DNA of 64,000 nucleotides, from the NCBI RefSeq assembly GCF_000238315.3, contig NZ_CP011924.1, positions 1,094,501 to 1,158,500 on the forward strand, given 5' to 3'. How positions within the stretch are numbered: the first letter of the stretch is position 1; every line of letters begins with the position of its first letter. Made by a program: the position numbers and the translations under genes. This DNA is from Pseudoalteromonas piscicida (GTDB taxonomy: Bacteria > Pseudomonadota > Gammaproteobacteria > Enterobacterales > Alteromonadaceae). The notes under the pieces were generated by a model. It did not search any database and was not told where the DNA came from. It was given only the letters and a program-made list of their open reading frames with translations. Below, piece by piece: positions 43,906-53,732 of the stretch.

Positions 43906-44289
43906 ATGTCTGCGGCTAGTAACATGGCAATAATAAAACATAGTTCTATTTGGATTGTATTTAGTTATTTTTATCTTAGTGGCCTAAACATGGCGCTTAC
44001 GTTGTCGATTGATTCGCAACAAGACCCTGATATTACGATGACGCTACTGCATATTTTTTTATTCAATTGCCTTGTCGGTCATCTGATCACTAAATATGAA
44101 AAATCTTGGCCAGAAATCGCCAGTGTGGTTATTGCATTATTTGGTGTGGTTGGATTTGGACACTACTTTGTTGGTAGCTTGGGTGAGTACAGTGATGAGC
44201 TTAATATTGGTCTTGTATTATTGCTGCCATTTGCAACCTTTGTAATGAAAAAACTCAAACAATATGCCGAAGAGAAAGCCGCTAGTTAG
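43906..44289 (+). CDS. Small membrane protein, unknown family
   Basis: A 127-aa protein with about four membrane helices (SIWIVFSYFYLSGLNMALTL, ITMTLLHIFLFNCLVGHLI, IASVVIALFGVVGFGHYFVG, IGLVLLLPFATFVMKKL). ATG 43906 is preceded by GGAGG at good distance, which decides against the TTG at 43894. The stop codon is embedded in the terminator stem. I do not recognise the family. Confidence 0.6.
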   Translation: MSAASNMAIIKHSSIWIVFSYFYLSGLNMALTLSIDSQQDPDITMTLLHIFLFNCLVGHLITKYEKSWPEIASVVIALFGVVGFGHYFVGSLGEYSDELNIGLVLLLPFATFVMKKLKQYAEEKAAS

Positions 44290-44299
44290 CGGTTTTTTT
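44279..44299 (+). terminator. Terminator overlapping a stop codon
   Basis: CCGCTA-GT-TAGCGG followed by seven T; the TAG of the small membrane protein gene lies in the loop and right arm. Confidence 0.75.
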
Positions 44300-44408
44300 G
44301 TGTCCGACGAATAGCTCGACTGCTTGATAATCAAGCAGCTCCGGTATCTTGCCTATTTTGGCTGTGATACAATCTAAGATTCTTGTTAATAAAAAATATG
44401 GAAAGACT

Positions 44409-45023
44409 ATGTCTCAATTCAACACAGACGCAGATAAAGCGAGCTACGGTATTGGTTTACAAATGGGTGAGCAACTTAAAGCAAACCCTTTTGAAGGTCT
44501 AAACCTTAACTCTGTATTCGAAGGTATGAAAGACGCTTATGCTGGTGACAGCTTCCGCGTTGAGATCCCTGAAATTCAAGCTGCATTTGAGAAGATCAAT
44601 GCTGAAATCCAACAGCGTCGTGAAGAAGAAGCGAAAGTATTAGCAGCTGAAGGTGTTGCATTTCTAGAAGAAAATGCAAAACGTGCTGAAGTAACAGTAA
44701 CTGAGTCAGGTCTTCAGTATGAAGTAGTTGAAACTGGCGAAGGTGATAAGCCTGTTGAAGATTCAAAAGTACGTGTTCATTACCACGGTACACTAATCAA
44801 CGGTACGACTTTTGACAGCTCGTACGAGCGTGGTCAACCAGCTGAATTCCCAGTAAATGGCGTGATCAAAGGTTGGACTGAAGCACTTCAAATGATGCCT
44901 GCAGGTTCGAAATGGCGTCTATACGTACCGCATGAGCTTGCATACGGCGAGCGCGGTGCTGGTGCTGCAATCGCACCTTTCTCAACGCTAATTTTCGACG
45001 TTGAGCTACTAGAAGTTTTATAA
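44409..45023 (+). CDS. FKBP-type peptidyl-prolyl isomerase (FklB-like)
   Basis: A 204-aa isomerase. It starts MSQFNTDADKASYGIGLQMG, as in FklB/FkpA-like proteins, with an N-terminal helical dimer domain and a C-terminal FKBP domain: VRVHYHGTLINGTTFDSSYE, FPVNGVIKGWTEALQMMPAG and YGERGAGAAIAPFSTLIFDV. No signal peptide from ATG 44409, so cytoplasmic; the longer frame from 44349 has a poor lead. It catalyses cis-trans isomerisation of prolyl bonds during folding. Single gene with a bidirectional hairpin after it. Confidence 0.92.
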   Translation: MSQFNTDADKASYGIGLQMGEQLKANPFEGLNLNSVFEGMKDAYAGDSFRVEIPEIQAAFEKINAEIQQRREEEAKVLAAEGVAFLEENAKRAEVTVTESGLQYEVVETGEGDKPVEDSKVRVHYHGTLINGTTFDSSYERGQPAEFPVNGVIKGWTEALQMMPAGSKWRLYVPHELAYGERGAGAAIAPFSTLIFDVELLEVL

Positions 45024-45042
45024 TAGTATCGCGTGATCAAAA

Positions 45043-45063
45043 AGGCCTTCTTAACGAAGGCCT
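45043..45063. terminator. Bidirectional terminator between the isomerase gene and asnS
   Basis: AGGCCTTC-TTAAC-GAAGGCCT between two convergent genes. The A-run on its left (aaaa) gives a U-run for asnS on the minus strand; the plus-strand tract is weak (ATTTG). Confidence 0.7.
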
Positions 45064-45117
45064 ATTTGCGTTTAGCCAAAGCTGCTGAAAATACAACTTT
45101 GGCTGTTCGACAAGACT

Positions 45118-46515
45118 TTAGTAAGTCGCGCTGCCTTTAGTACGAGGGAAGGCAATAACGTCACGTACGTTGCCCATACCAGTAACATAAGCAACCAAGC
45201 GCTCAAAGCCAAGACCAAAACCTGAGTGAGGCACCGTCCCATATTTACGAAGGTCGCGGTACCAGCTGTAATCTTCTTTGTTTAAGCCCATTTCTTCAAG
45301 ACGCGCATCTAGCACATCTAAACGCTCTTCACGTTGTGAACCACCAATGATTTCACCAATACCAGGCGCAACGACGTCCATAGCGGCAACGGTTTTACCG
45401 TCTTCGTTTTGGCGCATGTAGAATGCTTTGATATCACGAGGGTAGTTTTTGATAACTACTGGTGCGTTAAAGTGTACTTCAGCAAGGTAACGTTCGTGCT
45501 CTGATTGTAAGTCGACGCCCCACTCAACAGGGAATTCAAACTCTTTATCACATGCTTTTAGAATTTCGATAGCATCTGTGTAATCTACCTGAGCAAAGTC
45601 TTTATCGATGAATGATTCTAGGCGAGTAATGGCATCTTTTTCGATGCGCTGTGCGAAAAACTCCATATCATCACGACGTTCATCAAGTACTGCTTTAAAC
45701 ACATACTTCAACATGTCTTCTGCAAGCGCTGCTATGTCGTTAAGGTCGGCGAATGCCACTTCAGGCTCAACCATCCAAAATTCTGCTAAGTGACGAGAAG
45801 TGTTTGAGTTTTCAGCACGGAATGTTGGACCAAAAGTATAGATTTTTGAAAGGGCACTCGCGTATGTTTCACCGTTAAGCTGACCAGATACGGTCAAGAA
45901 TGCTTCTTTACCAAAAAAGTCTTCTGAATAGTCTACATCGCCTTTGTCTGTGCGTGGTAGGTTGTTCATATCAAGTGTAGATACACGGAACATCTCGCCT
46001 GCGCCTTCACAGTCACTTGCGGTAATGATAGGCGTGCTGATCCACTGGTAGCCACGCTCATGATAAAAACGGTGAATAGCTTGTGCAAGACAGTTACGTA
46101 CACGCGTAACCGCGCCCATAACATTAGTGCGAGGGCGAAGGTGCGCATGTTCGCGTAAGTATTCAATACTGTGGCGTTTTGCAGCCATTGGGTATGAATC
46201 TGGATTCTCAACCCAGCCTAATACCTCAACGCTGTTCGCTTGGATCTCAAAAGATTGACCTTGACCTTGTGATTGTACAAGCACACCAGTCACCGCTACT
46301 GAACACCCAGCAGTAAGACGAGTCACTTCGTCATAATTATTCAGCGAATTAGGGACTACGGCTTGAATAGGGTCAAAACAAGAACCGTCATGAACGGCTA
46401 GAAATGAAATACCTGCTTTTGAATCACGTCGTGTACGGATCCAGCCCTTTACTGTTACTTGGCTGTCAACCGCAACGGTGCCTGCTAGTAGCTCCGTTAT
46501 CGCTGTGTGGCTCAT
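45118..46515 (-). CDS. asnS: Asparagine--tRNA ligase
   Basis: A 465-aa class II aminoacyl-tRNA synthetase. The N-terminal OB anticodon-binding domain ([22 protein letters not shown], residues ~20-41) precedes the catalytic core with motif 2 ([21 protein letters not shown]) and motif 3 ([15 protein letters not shown]). Length is normal for AsnRS, and [11 protein letters not shown] and the lack of an AspRS insertion support Asn rather than Asp. It charges tRNA-Asn in the cytoplasm. Start ATG at 46515 with a short upstream A-rich leader (agtaaag before it). Confidence 0.95.
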   Translation of the reverse strand: MSHTAITELLAGTVAVDSQVTVKGWIRTRRDSKAGISFLAVHDGSCFDPIQAVVPNSLNNYDEVTRLTAGCSVAVTGVLVQSQGQGQSFEIQANSVEVLGWVENPDSYPMAAKRHSIEYLREHAHLRPRTNVMGAVTRVRNCLAQAIHRFYHERGYQWISTPIITASDCEGAGEMFRVSTLDMNNLPRTDKGDVDYSEDFFGKEAFLTVSGQLNGETYASALSKIYTFGPTFRAENSNTSRHLAEFWMVEPEVAFADLNDIAALAEDMLKYVFKAVLDERRDDMEFFAQRIEKDAITRLESFIDKDFAQVDYTDAIEILKACDKEFEFPVEWGVDLQSEHERYLAEVHFNAPVVIKNYPRDIKAFYMRQNEDGKTVAAMDVVAPGIGEIIGGSQREERLDVLDARLEEMGLNKEDYSWYRDLRKYGTVPHSGFGLGFERLVAYVTGMGNVRDVIAFPRTKGSATY

Positions 46516-46743
46516 CTTTACTCCAAATGATTTATTTTTTATTTGTAAATTAAAAGACAGAGTGTCTTATCGTCATGTAAGCCGTATCTTACCTGCGATG
46601 GACAAATAAAAAAACACTGAAATGCAAAAAACTGGGCTGAAAAGAATGAGTAAAAGCCATGAAAAAACAGTCGGACTGTGGCATTATGAATGTTCGATGA
46701 TAAAAATAGCTTTATTAATACTAACAGTGACGTTCAAAACTCG

Positions 46744-47178
46744 ATGAAACAAGTTTTTATTTTGAGGGGTCTACCTGGCTCTGGAAAATCGCATTATGCG
46801 CAAACGCTAGCCGACGATCTCGTCTCTGGCGATGAAACACAGTATTTTATCTGTTCAACCGATGATTATTTTCTTAATGAAAACGGCGAGTATCATTTTG
46901 AAAAACAACGCCTTTCAGAATATCACAACTTAAACTTAGCGCGGTTTATTAATGCTTTAGCTGAAGGAATCCCTTTGGTCGTTGTAGACAACACCAACAT
47001 AAAAAAATGGGAGTTTGTTGCTTATGCGTCAGCTGCTGTGGCAATGGGTTATCAAGTGAAAGAAGTCATTGTTGGCGAAATTAAAGATAAATCCCTACAG
47101 CACTTATATGCCAAGCGTAATAGCCATGGCATTGGCTTGAAAACAATTTCAAAAATGGCCCACCTTTTCGAATGGTGA
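46744..47178 (+). CDS. P-loop kinase-like ATPase
   Basis: A ~144-aa protein with a Walker A motif near its start (RGLPGSGKSHYA), then STDDYF and VVVDNTNIKKWEF, the pattern of polynucleotide-kinase-like AAA ATPases related to the NEDD4-binding protein 2 kinase domain. The Asp in STDDYF and the DNTN motif are as in that group. ATG 46744 fits the family's start (MKQVFILRGLPGSG); an upstream ATG at 46690 in the same frame would add 18 residues. Substrate is unknown; nucleic-acid 5' ends are possible (inference). Confidence 0.75.
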   Translation: MKQVFILRGLPGSGKSHYAQTLADDLVSGDETQYFICSTDDYFLNENGEYHFEKQRLSEYHNLNLARFINALAEGIPLVVVDNTNIKKWEFVAYASAAVAMGYQVKEVIVGEIKDKSLQHLYAKRNSHGIGLKTISKMAHLFEW

Positions 47179-47450
47179 TAAGGCTTAGGGTAGAGTAACC
47201 CTAACAACGCTCGTGCATGGTAAACAGGGTAGTATCATATCCGATCTTACAGTTAAAAAGAGCGGGTTTAGACTTCGCCTTCGAGCAAACAAGAGACGGT
47301 CATCAATGTTAGCTTCATTTTACATAGCGGCCGTTTAGTCAACTCATTCCTGCCCCATTTCGATTCAGCAGTGGAATGTGCAACCAACTTTTTTAGCTTC
47401 AGTTGACCCAATTTTCGTAATGCTACTGAGTTTCGAAAGGACTCTGACAT

Positions 47451-48410
47451 TTATATTGTGTCTAACGGGCTAGTTGTACCTGCAAAATGTTGGCCAAGTA
47501 CATGTGTATAGATTTGTGTGGTACTAACGTCATTGTGGCCCAGTAATTCTTGAACACTTCTTATATCACGACCAGCTTGAAGCAAATGGGTTGCGAAGCT
47601 ATGCCTAAACGTATGGCAGGTGACGCGTTTATTTATTTGAATATTACGCACGGCATTCCCGAGCGCTTTACGAATAACACTTTGATGTAAATGGTGCCTG
47701 CAAAGTGTTCTTGTATAAGGATTGATACAAGTAGTGCTGGAAGGGAAAATAAACATCCACCCATGCTGCCTAAACGCGTTGGGATACTTGCGTTCTAGTG
47801 CATTTGGCAGAGATGGACCTATCCCGTGAAGGTTGTCATCCTGTTGAATATTAATAGCCATTTCAATATATGTAGTGAGCTTTTTTGCGCATCTATTGCT
47901 GAGGATGGTTTGCCTATCTTTATGCCCTTTACCGTCTCTAACGGTCAGCGAAGCTCTATCAATATTAATATCTTGGATACGTAACCTGAGGCATTCTGAA
48001 ACTCTTAGTCCGCTACCATAGAGTAGTTCTATTATTAGTCTATCGCGGCCATCAAGTTCATTTAGTATTAGTGAGATTTCTGATGGGGATAACACTGTAG
48101 GTAAATGTCTTTGTTTAGTGGCATAGCAAAAACCTAAATCCCCAAGCTCATGGTGCAAATGCTTCTGATACAAATAGGCTAAGGCGTTAAGTGCAATTTT
48201 TTGTGTGTTGATAGCCACATTTCGTTGGTTGGCAAGGAAGGTTAAAAATTGTGTAACCTCTTCCGTTCCCATTGTTTCAGGGTGACGCTTGTGGTGAAAG
48301 TTAATGAATGCCTTAATCCAATATAGGTAGGTTTTTTCTGTTCTAATGCTGTAACCACGCATACGCATTTCTTCCTGAATACCTTTCAGAAATGGGCTTT
48401 TTAGACTCAT
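47451..48410 (-). CDS. intI: Chromosomal integron integrase IntI
   Basis: A 319-aa tyrosine recombinase. The N-terminal SAM-like domain (YSIRTEKTYLYWIKAFINFH) and catalytic residues are complete: Arg in GSGLRVSECLRLR, His and Arg in HTFRHSFATHLL, His in GHNDVSTTQ and Tyr in IYTHVL. Between them lies the extra segment specific to IntI proteins (ALERKYPNAFRQHGWMFIFPS, about residues 205-225), which separates it from XerC/XerD. IntI inserts and excises gene cassettes at attI and attC. A perfect LexA box lies 28 bp before the start. No clear cassette array follows, so the integron is probably reduced. Position on the minus strand places attI to the right. Confidence 0.92.
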   Translation of the reverse strand: MSLKSPFLKGIQEEMRMRGYSIRTEKTYLYWIKAFINFHHKRHPETMGTEEVTQFLTFLANQRNVAINTQKIALNALAYLYQKHLHHELGDLGFCYATKQRHLPTVLSPSEISLILNELDGRDRLIIELLYGSGLRVSECLRLRIQDINIDRASLTVRDGKGHKDRQTILSNRCAKKLTTYIEMAINIQQDDNLHGIGPSLPNALERKYPNAFRQHGWMFIFPSSTTCINPYTRTLCRHHLHQSVIRKALGNAVRNIQINKRVTCHTFRHSFATHLLQAGRDIRSVQELLGHNDVSTTQIYTHVLGQHFAGTTSPLDTI

Positions 48411-48437
48411 GATAGCTCCTTACCTTACCTTACGTTT

Positions 48438-48453
48438 CTGTATATATATACAG
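48438..48453. promoter_or_regulatory. LexA (SOS) box before intI
   Basis: CTGTATATATATACAG is a perfect CTGT-N8-ACAG palindrome located 28 bp upstream of the intI start. LexA control of integron integrases is established for Vibrio and class 1 integrons, so this integrase is very likely induced by DNA damage. Confidence 0.92.
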
Positions 48454-48732
48454 TGTTATCTAGAATTCTCGGATATCAAGGAAAATAATGAAAAAATTTT
48501 TGCGCGTTTACGCATGAATAAATTAAAAATATTATTTTTTATCAGAAGGTTATTTGTCTGCGATTTGAGATAATAGGTTTGGGGAAACGCGCATGCGCAT
48601 TTTTCCAGATGGTATATTTAGCCGAATGCTGATAAGTTCTTTGCATACTGATAGTTAACTGTGCGCGTTTTCACTGGTCCAACGAGGTAAACGCGCATGC
48701 GCACGAATAAAATGTTATATTCCCTGTGAGAT
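48454..48732. other. attI-side non-coding region with AAACGCGCA repeats
   Basis: Nothing coding is seen here. The motif AAACGCGCATGCGCA occurs at 48585-48599 and 48689-48703, 104 bp apart; shorter inverted copies (TGCGCGTTT) lie at 48501 and 48662. The region is AT-rich between these motifs. In integrons the attI site lies in front of intI, so these repeats may be integrase- or host-factor-binding sites. The exact crossover (GTT) cannot be assigned by eye. Confidence 0.5.
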
Positions 48733-48819
48733 ATGAGTAAACTCGAAACTAAACTACACGAATTCAAATGTAAAAAAGAGCATGAAGTCCTATACAACTT
48801 TCCCGGCCCGCACCCTTAA
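48733..48819 (+). pseudogene. Short coding fragment (28 aa), perhaps a cassette remnant
   Basis: Frame ATG 48733 to TAA 48817-48819 encodes MSKLETKLHEFKCKKEHEVL then YNFPGPHP. It reads like the natural start of a soluble protein that has been cut off. The orientation (away from intI) is that expected of an integron cassette. It overlaps the 3' end of the opposite-strand frame at 48764, so a breakpoint probably lies near 48805-48820. Confidence 0.3.
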
Positions 48820-49087
48820 AGTATTTCAGCTCAATTACTGCCTTTTTTAACCTTGTCTGAATGTGTAAATCTACTCTACTTTTTCTATTTTTAGCTGAAC
48901 GACCCCGCATGCGATACGATTGAAAGTCGCTTTTTAATGTGTGTTCAAAGCGAACGATAGCTTTTGGCATTGCTTTATAAAGCTCACCAAACAACACTGA
49001 TTGGAGGTCAACCTCACGTTCAATAGGGTAGGAGTTGTCAATTCTTACCATTGCATACTTCAGTGCCCTAATAATTATATCTTTCAC
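48764..49087 (-). CDS. PD-(D/E)XK-like nuclease fragment
   Basis: A 107-aa frame. SRVDLHIQTRLKKAVIELKYFKG (about residues 69-91) has the spacing Asp...Glu-x-Lys of the PD-(D/E)XK nuclease core, and an upstream Glu-containing helix is present (IEREVDLQSVLFGELY). The last ~16 residues overlap the opposite-strand fragment at 48733 and may be foreign, so the protein is probably shortened at its C-terminus. It points toward intI, opposite to a normal cassette. Function beyond the fold hint is unknown. Confidence 0.4.
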   Translation of the reverse strand: MKDIIIRALKYAMVRIDNSYPIEREVDLQSVLFGELYKAMPKAIVRFEHTLKSDFQSYRMRGRSAKNRKSRVDLHIQTRLKKAVIELKYFKGAGRESCIGLHALFYI

Positions 49088-49211
49088 GATTACTCCGAAG
49101 GCACTAGCCTCAATTAGATCTGATTCATTCTATATTTTCTAACGAGTTGAGCTAACTTCTAATAAAAACTTTGACTTGCAACGACTAAAACTATAGTAGT
49201 TGTTATCTGTT

Positions 49212-49699
49212 TTAACGTACCATACGTTGCATTTTCGTGAAGTTGTCAAGGCATTCGCTCGCTAAGAAAACATTCCAACCTTGAGCTCTTAAAGGGGAGA
49301 GTTGTTCCTTTTCGATGACTATTGCAAACTTTCTTCTTGGCCAAGCTAAATCGATAGAAACGAAATCATCACCGTTTCTGACACCGATCCCCAGCTCGGG
49401 GGTTGGCAAATTGTACTTTTTACATTTTAACAGTAACCCTTCAAGCGCAGAATCTGCGTATTGAAGTACGTCAGAGTATTCGCTGCAGTCAAATTTATGT
49501 TGTTCACGTCTTAGTTGATTGATAATCAGTTGGTCGTTGTGAGTGACATGCATATGCTCATGCTTAGGTTGCTTTTTATGGCAGTCCAAGCAAAGTGCGC
49601 GTAAGTTACTTATAGAGTTATCTGTTTTTACACCATTGATGTGATGGGTATGTAAAAGTCGTTTATATTGACTAAGCTCAACCCCGCACTGCTCACAAG
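49212..49699 (-). pseudogene. HNH endonuclease-like gene, N-terminus cut by IS3
   Basis: The frame reads CEQCGVELSQYKRLLHTHHI, then NLRALCLDCHKKQPKHEH, a zinc-type HNH motif with paired Cys (CxxC and CxxCH), followed by a C-terminal domain ending DNFTKMQRMVR. The frame continues upstream into the IS3 end (to 49760, [13 protein letters not shown]), so those first residues come from the IS and the real N-terminus is lost. The C-terminal part (WPRRKFAIVIEKEQLSPLRAQGWNVF) resembles a Vsr-like/restriction nuclease fold (inference). Probably inactive unless read from the IS. Confidence 0.55.
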
Positions 49700-49707
49700 T
49701 GTAGTGG

Positions 49708-50924
<1,217 letters not shown>

Positions 50925-50964
50925 TTCTTTCTTAATGGGTGGCCAAATTAACTATGCCACTACA

Positions 50965-51234
50965 CCCTAAGAATTTACTTTGTGTGGTTTTAACCACCTG
51001 TCTTTTATCCGTGTTAACAAGCAATTTGAGTTTAGTTTCAAGGAACCGAGTAACGCTGGCAAGTACACGTTCGCCCGCACGTTTTGATTTTACTAAGATT
51101 ATAAAATCATCAGCGTAACGGGCAAATTGGTGACCTCGTTGCTCCAATTCTTTGTCTAAATCATCCAACATAATGTTGGATAATAAAGGAGAAAGAGGGC
51201 CGCCTTGCGGTGAAGTATAATTGATGACACCCAC
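50965..51234 (-). pseudogene. Group II intron reverse-transcriptase fragment
   Basis: About 90 codons of a LtrA-type reverse transcriptase: SPQGGPLSPLLSNIMLDDLD, then the catalytic RYADDFIILVKSKRAGERV and KLKLLVNTDKRQVV. Only RT blocks around the YADD motif remain; the N-terminal part, maturase and endonuclease domains are missing. The downstream end runs into IS3 (SGIVNLATH comes from the IS). Group IIC introns often insert at integron attC sites, so it may be a relic of the cassette array. No intron RNA domains were identified. Confidence 0.8.
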
Positions 51235-51429
51235 CGTTATTTGTATCTAAGCTGGCAAAGTGAGATGAAAACGTGCGGAACCACTTAAAGAATATGGACA
51301 AAAAGCGTTCTTAGATAGGGTGACCTTTGGCGGATAAGCGTATCGCTACACTAAAACTGGGTTATCGAGCACGACAAAGCGATGTAAATACAACAGAAAG
51401 AAACTCTAGCGTTGAGAATGTGAGTTTTG

Positions 51430-52401
51430 CTAAGCCAACAAGCGCTCGCAGTTTGTGAGGTTCGTTCGTCGTCGTTTTTGAAGCGTTTCGCAGTAAGCGG
51501 TTATTTTTCGCTCTCGACCCACTGCACCATGGAATACCCGTGAAAATTGCGTGGTGAGTTTTATCCAGTTCTCCGGTTCGATATTTAGTCGAGTAAGAAT
51601 GGGTTGTGACTCAAAGATATGACCTCGCTTGTCGGCGCGAATACATTGGCCTGTGAGTTCAACCAACTCAATATAGGGTTTGAGCTCAAAAGGCAGTCCT
51701 TTCGGCATATGTTTTCTTGGGCTACCAGCAAAGCGTAGTAGGCTTTTTGGTTGTTTGCCCTGTTTAGCGTAGTCGATGCGTTTTTTGATGCTGGTGTAGT
51801 CTGAGGTTTCAGGCGTTGCGGCGACTTTAGCTCTAATGGGGTTTAGGTCTACGTAAGCGAGACAAGCAGCCAGTGCTGCCTCATCCAGTAGTGCTTGGGA
51901 TTTAAATCGTCCTTCCCAAAACCGGCCTGTACAATTATCTTCTTTATTTGCTCGGCGGGCGATGTCTTTGTTAAGCACTCGCATAAACCAGCTAATATCT
52001 GCGAGCCTTTCTCTGTACTCATCAACCAGCTCGTCGAATATCAATTGCTCCGATTCATTGAGAGCCTCACCTTCAATAAATTTTTGGCTTATCCAATTGC
52101 CTTTAAACAACTTGTGCCACCGCATCACAATTGCTTCATCCGACAGGCGCTTAGCTTTTTTATCATCAACATATAAAACAATGTGAGTGTGATTACTCAT
52201 CACGGCATAAGCACAGACATCAATACAAAACACGGAGCCCAACATCAGGAGCTTTTCTTCAACCCAATCACGGCGGTGTTCGTATGATTTGCCAGTAAAT
52301 TTATCTTCACCGCACAGAAAGGCGTGCCTGACGCAACGGGAGATACAGTGGTAGTATTTGGTGTCGGTTAAACTAATTTGTTTTTTACGGGCAGTTGCCA
52401 T
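51430..52401 (-). CDS. REP-associated tyrosine transposase (Y1/TnpA_REP type)
   Basis: A 323-aa HUH-type transposase. ISRCVRHAFLCG near residue 20, the metal-binding HUH motif in AVMSNHTHIVLYV (about residues 66-78), and ADISWFMRVLNKDIARRANKEDNC then TGRFWEGRFKSQALLD, hold the family pattern with its catalytic region. YVDLNPIRAKVAATPETSDYTSIKKRI is highly typical of this domesticated group, common in Pseudoalteromonas and Shewanella. The ATG at 52401 is preceded by gaggaaacc. REP-associated enzymes act on palindromic repeats; no matching REP pair was found beside it. Confidence 0.88.
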   Translation of the reverse strand: MATARKKQISLTDTKYYHCISRCVRHAFLCGEDKFTGKSYEHRRDWVEEKLLMLGSVFCIDVCAYAVMSNHTHIVLYVDDKKAKRLSDEAIVMRWHKLFKGNWISQKFIEGEALNESEQLIFDELVDEYRERLADISWFMRVLNKDIARRANKEDNCTGRFWEGRFKSQALLDEAALAACLAYVDLNPIRAKVAATPETSDYTSIKKRIDYAKQGKQPKSLLRFAGSPRKHMPKGLPFELKPYIELVELTGQCIRADKRGHIFESQPILTRLNIEPENWIKLTTQFSRVFHGAVGRERKITAYCETLQKRRRTNLTNCERLLA

Positions 52402-52839
52402 AGTTTGGTTTCCTCAATCCTTTGAGTGCAGAGTTAAAGCTTAGGAGGTATCTTAGGAAGGTGCAAATTAGTGGTGGGTGTCAGCGATTTGTTCTTAAGG
52501 GCGAGGTGAGCACTGGTAAGAGTTTTTAGGAGCAAGCTTTATATCTTTTAATTTTAAGCAAAAATATTATGGGGGGCACTTAGTACTGGTACAACATCGG
52601 GTGTTTTTCAGCAGTTAACTAATTCCTAATCATTGAGTGGTTCACCTTCCGTAAATTTTTGGCTTATCCAATGACCTTTAAAAAACTAGTGCCATCGTAT
52701 CACAATCGCTTCACTTGGCAGGCGCTTTGAGTAAACAATTGAATCAAATTAAGAACTCAGCTAAAGTTAATAGCACTGTGCTCAATGTATTAAAAAACGA
52801 GTAAATCTATAGGCTCGTTGGGCTTAATCAAATTCGCTT
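52402..52839. other. Gap with a transposase relic and the AraC promoter region
   Basis: A 438-bp stretch without an intact gene. It holds a 98-bp fragment related to the Y1 transposase gene (listed separately) and, near its right end, GTTGGGC at 52817, which fits the attC core GTTRRRY but has no visible partner. No clear promoter hexamers were found for the AraC gene. Confidence 0.4.
52634..52731 (-). pseudogene. Fragment of a second Y1 transposase gene
   Basis: About 98 bp align by eye with 52063-52160 of the upstream transposase gene: both share atttttggcttatccaat, then cctttaaa, gtgcca, cgcatcacaa or cgtatcacaa and caggcgctt, with scattered changes. Both ends are abrupt. It is a diverged remnant of a related element. 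Confidence 0.7.
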
Positions 52840-53655
52840 ATGCAGAAACTCATCGAAATCACACAGGCAATTAGTAAGGAAAAAGAACTCCTACCTTTTT
52901 CCATCTATCGCTCGTCCGAAGAGCAACATATATTGAATGTGCCTATTATAAAGCCACTTTTGATCTTGATATTATCTGGCACTAAGATTCTAGGTAGAGA
53001 AAACGAGATTAATTGCCCTTCAGGTAGTTTTGTTTTTCTTTCAAATACGCCAAAAATCACAATGAGGAACATACCGAATAATGTGACTTACTATGCCTTG
53101 TTATTTGAGTTTGATTATTCAGATTTTAATTTTCTTTCTCACAGAAAACCTAATCTTAAAACTTATTTCCAAGGACAAATTGAGAAGAGGCTAGAGCAAA
53201 CTATTCAGCAGTTTGTCGAATGGTCGACATACTCTCCCCCGAGCTTGTGGTATCTCCGTCGTCAGGAGATGCTTCAAGTATTACTTTCATTGGGTTTTGA
53301 TCAGGTTGCAGGGGTTATCGAGCCTCCTACTTTAAGTCATAAAGTATATGAAATTATTCGCGACCAAGTTTCGATCGACATGAGCGCTAAGACTTTGTCA
53401 TCCATGTTAGCACTCAGCGAATCAACTTTTCGAAGAAAATTGAGCGCCGAAGGAAACAGCCTACAAGCTATAAAAGATAGTGTGAAGCTGGGTCATGGTT
53501 TGCACTTAATTCAAACCAGTTACGAGCCAATTGGTTTGATTGCAGAAAAGTGTGGATATTCCTCTTCATCACGTTTTACCGATAGATTCAAACAGCTTTA
53601 CGGCCTAACCCCCTCAGCACTGCGGAAAACGAGGATGAGCGATTCAGGCGAATAA
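52840..53655 (+). CDS. AraC-family transcriptional regulator
   Basis: A 271-aa regulator with an N-terminal cupin-like sensing domain (SGTKILGRENEINCPSGSFVFLSN, about residues 45-68) and a C-terminal double HTH of the AraC type: MSAKTLSSMLALSESTFRRKL and IGLIAEKCGYSSSSRFTDRFKQLYGLTPSALRK. This domain order is usual for AraC regulators of the 'cupin-type' subgroup. It probably controls the PEBP gene that follows 77 bp later (inference from position). Weak ribosome site. Confidence 0.88.
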   Translation: MQKLIEITQAISKEKELLPFSIYRSSEEQHILNVPIIKPLLILILSGTKILGRENEINCPSGSFVFLSNTPKITMRNIPNNVTYYALLFEFDYSDFNFLSHRKPNLKTYFQGQIEKRLEQTIQQFVEWSTYSPPSLWYLRRQEMLQVLLSLGFDQVAGVIEPPTLSHKVYEIIRDQVSIDMSAKTLSSMLALSESTFRRKLSAEGNSLQAIKDSVKLGHGLHLIQTSYEPIGLIAEKCGYSSSSRFTDRFKQLYGLTPSALRKTRMSDSGE

Positions 53656-53732
53656 ATGATTGTTTTTGAGCTATTAGAGCATGATGTTTAACAATAAGAT
53701 AAGTGCTCCTAATAGCTCACTTGGAGATACAA

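Noticed and set aside
47268..47450. Small 60-codon minus-strand frame downstream of intI
   Set aside because: No ribosome site or family features; the 270-bp gap between the kinase-like gene and intI otherwise shows nothing that I can support.
48454..49211. CRISPR array
   Set aside because: The repeated motifs number only two to four, are unevenly spaced and partly inverted, and no cas genes are nearby.
52817..52823. GTTGGGC as an attC core before the AraC gene
   Set aside because: It fits GTTRRRY, but no matching RYYYAAC partner or stem arms could be found, and a seven-base match is likely by chance.
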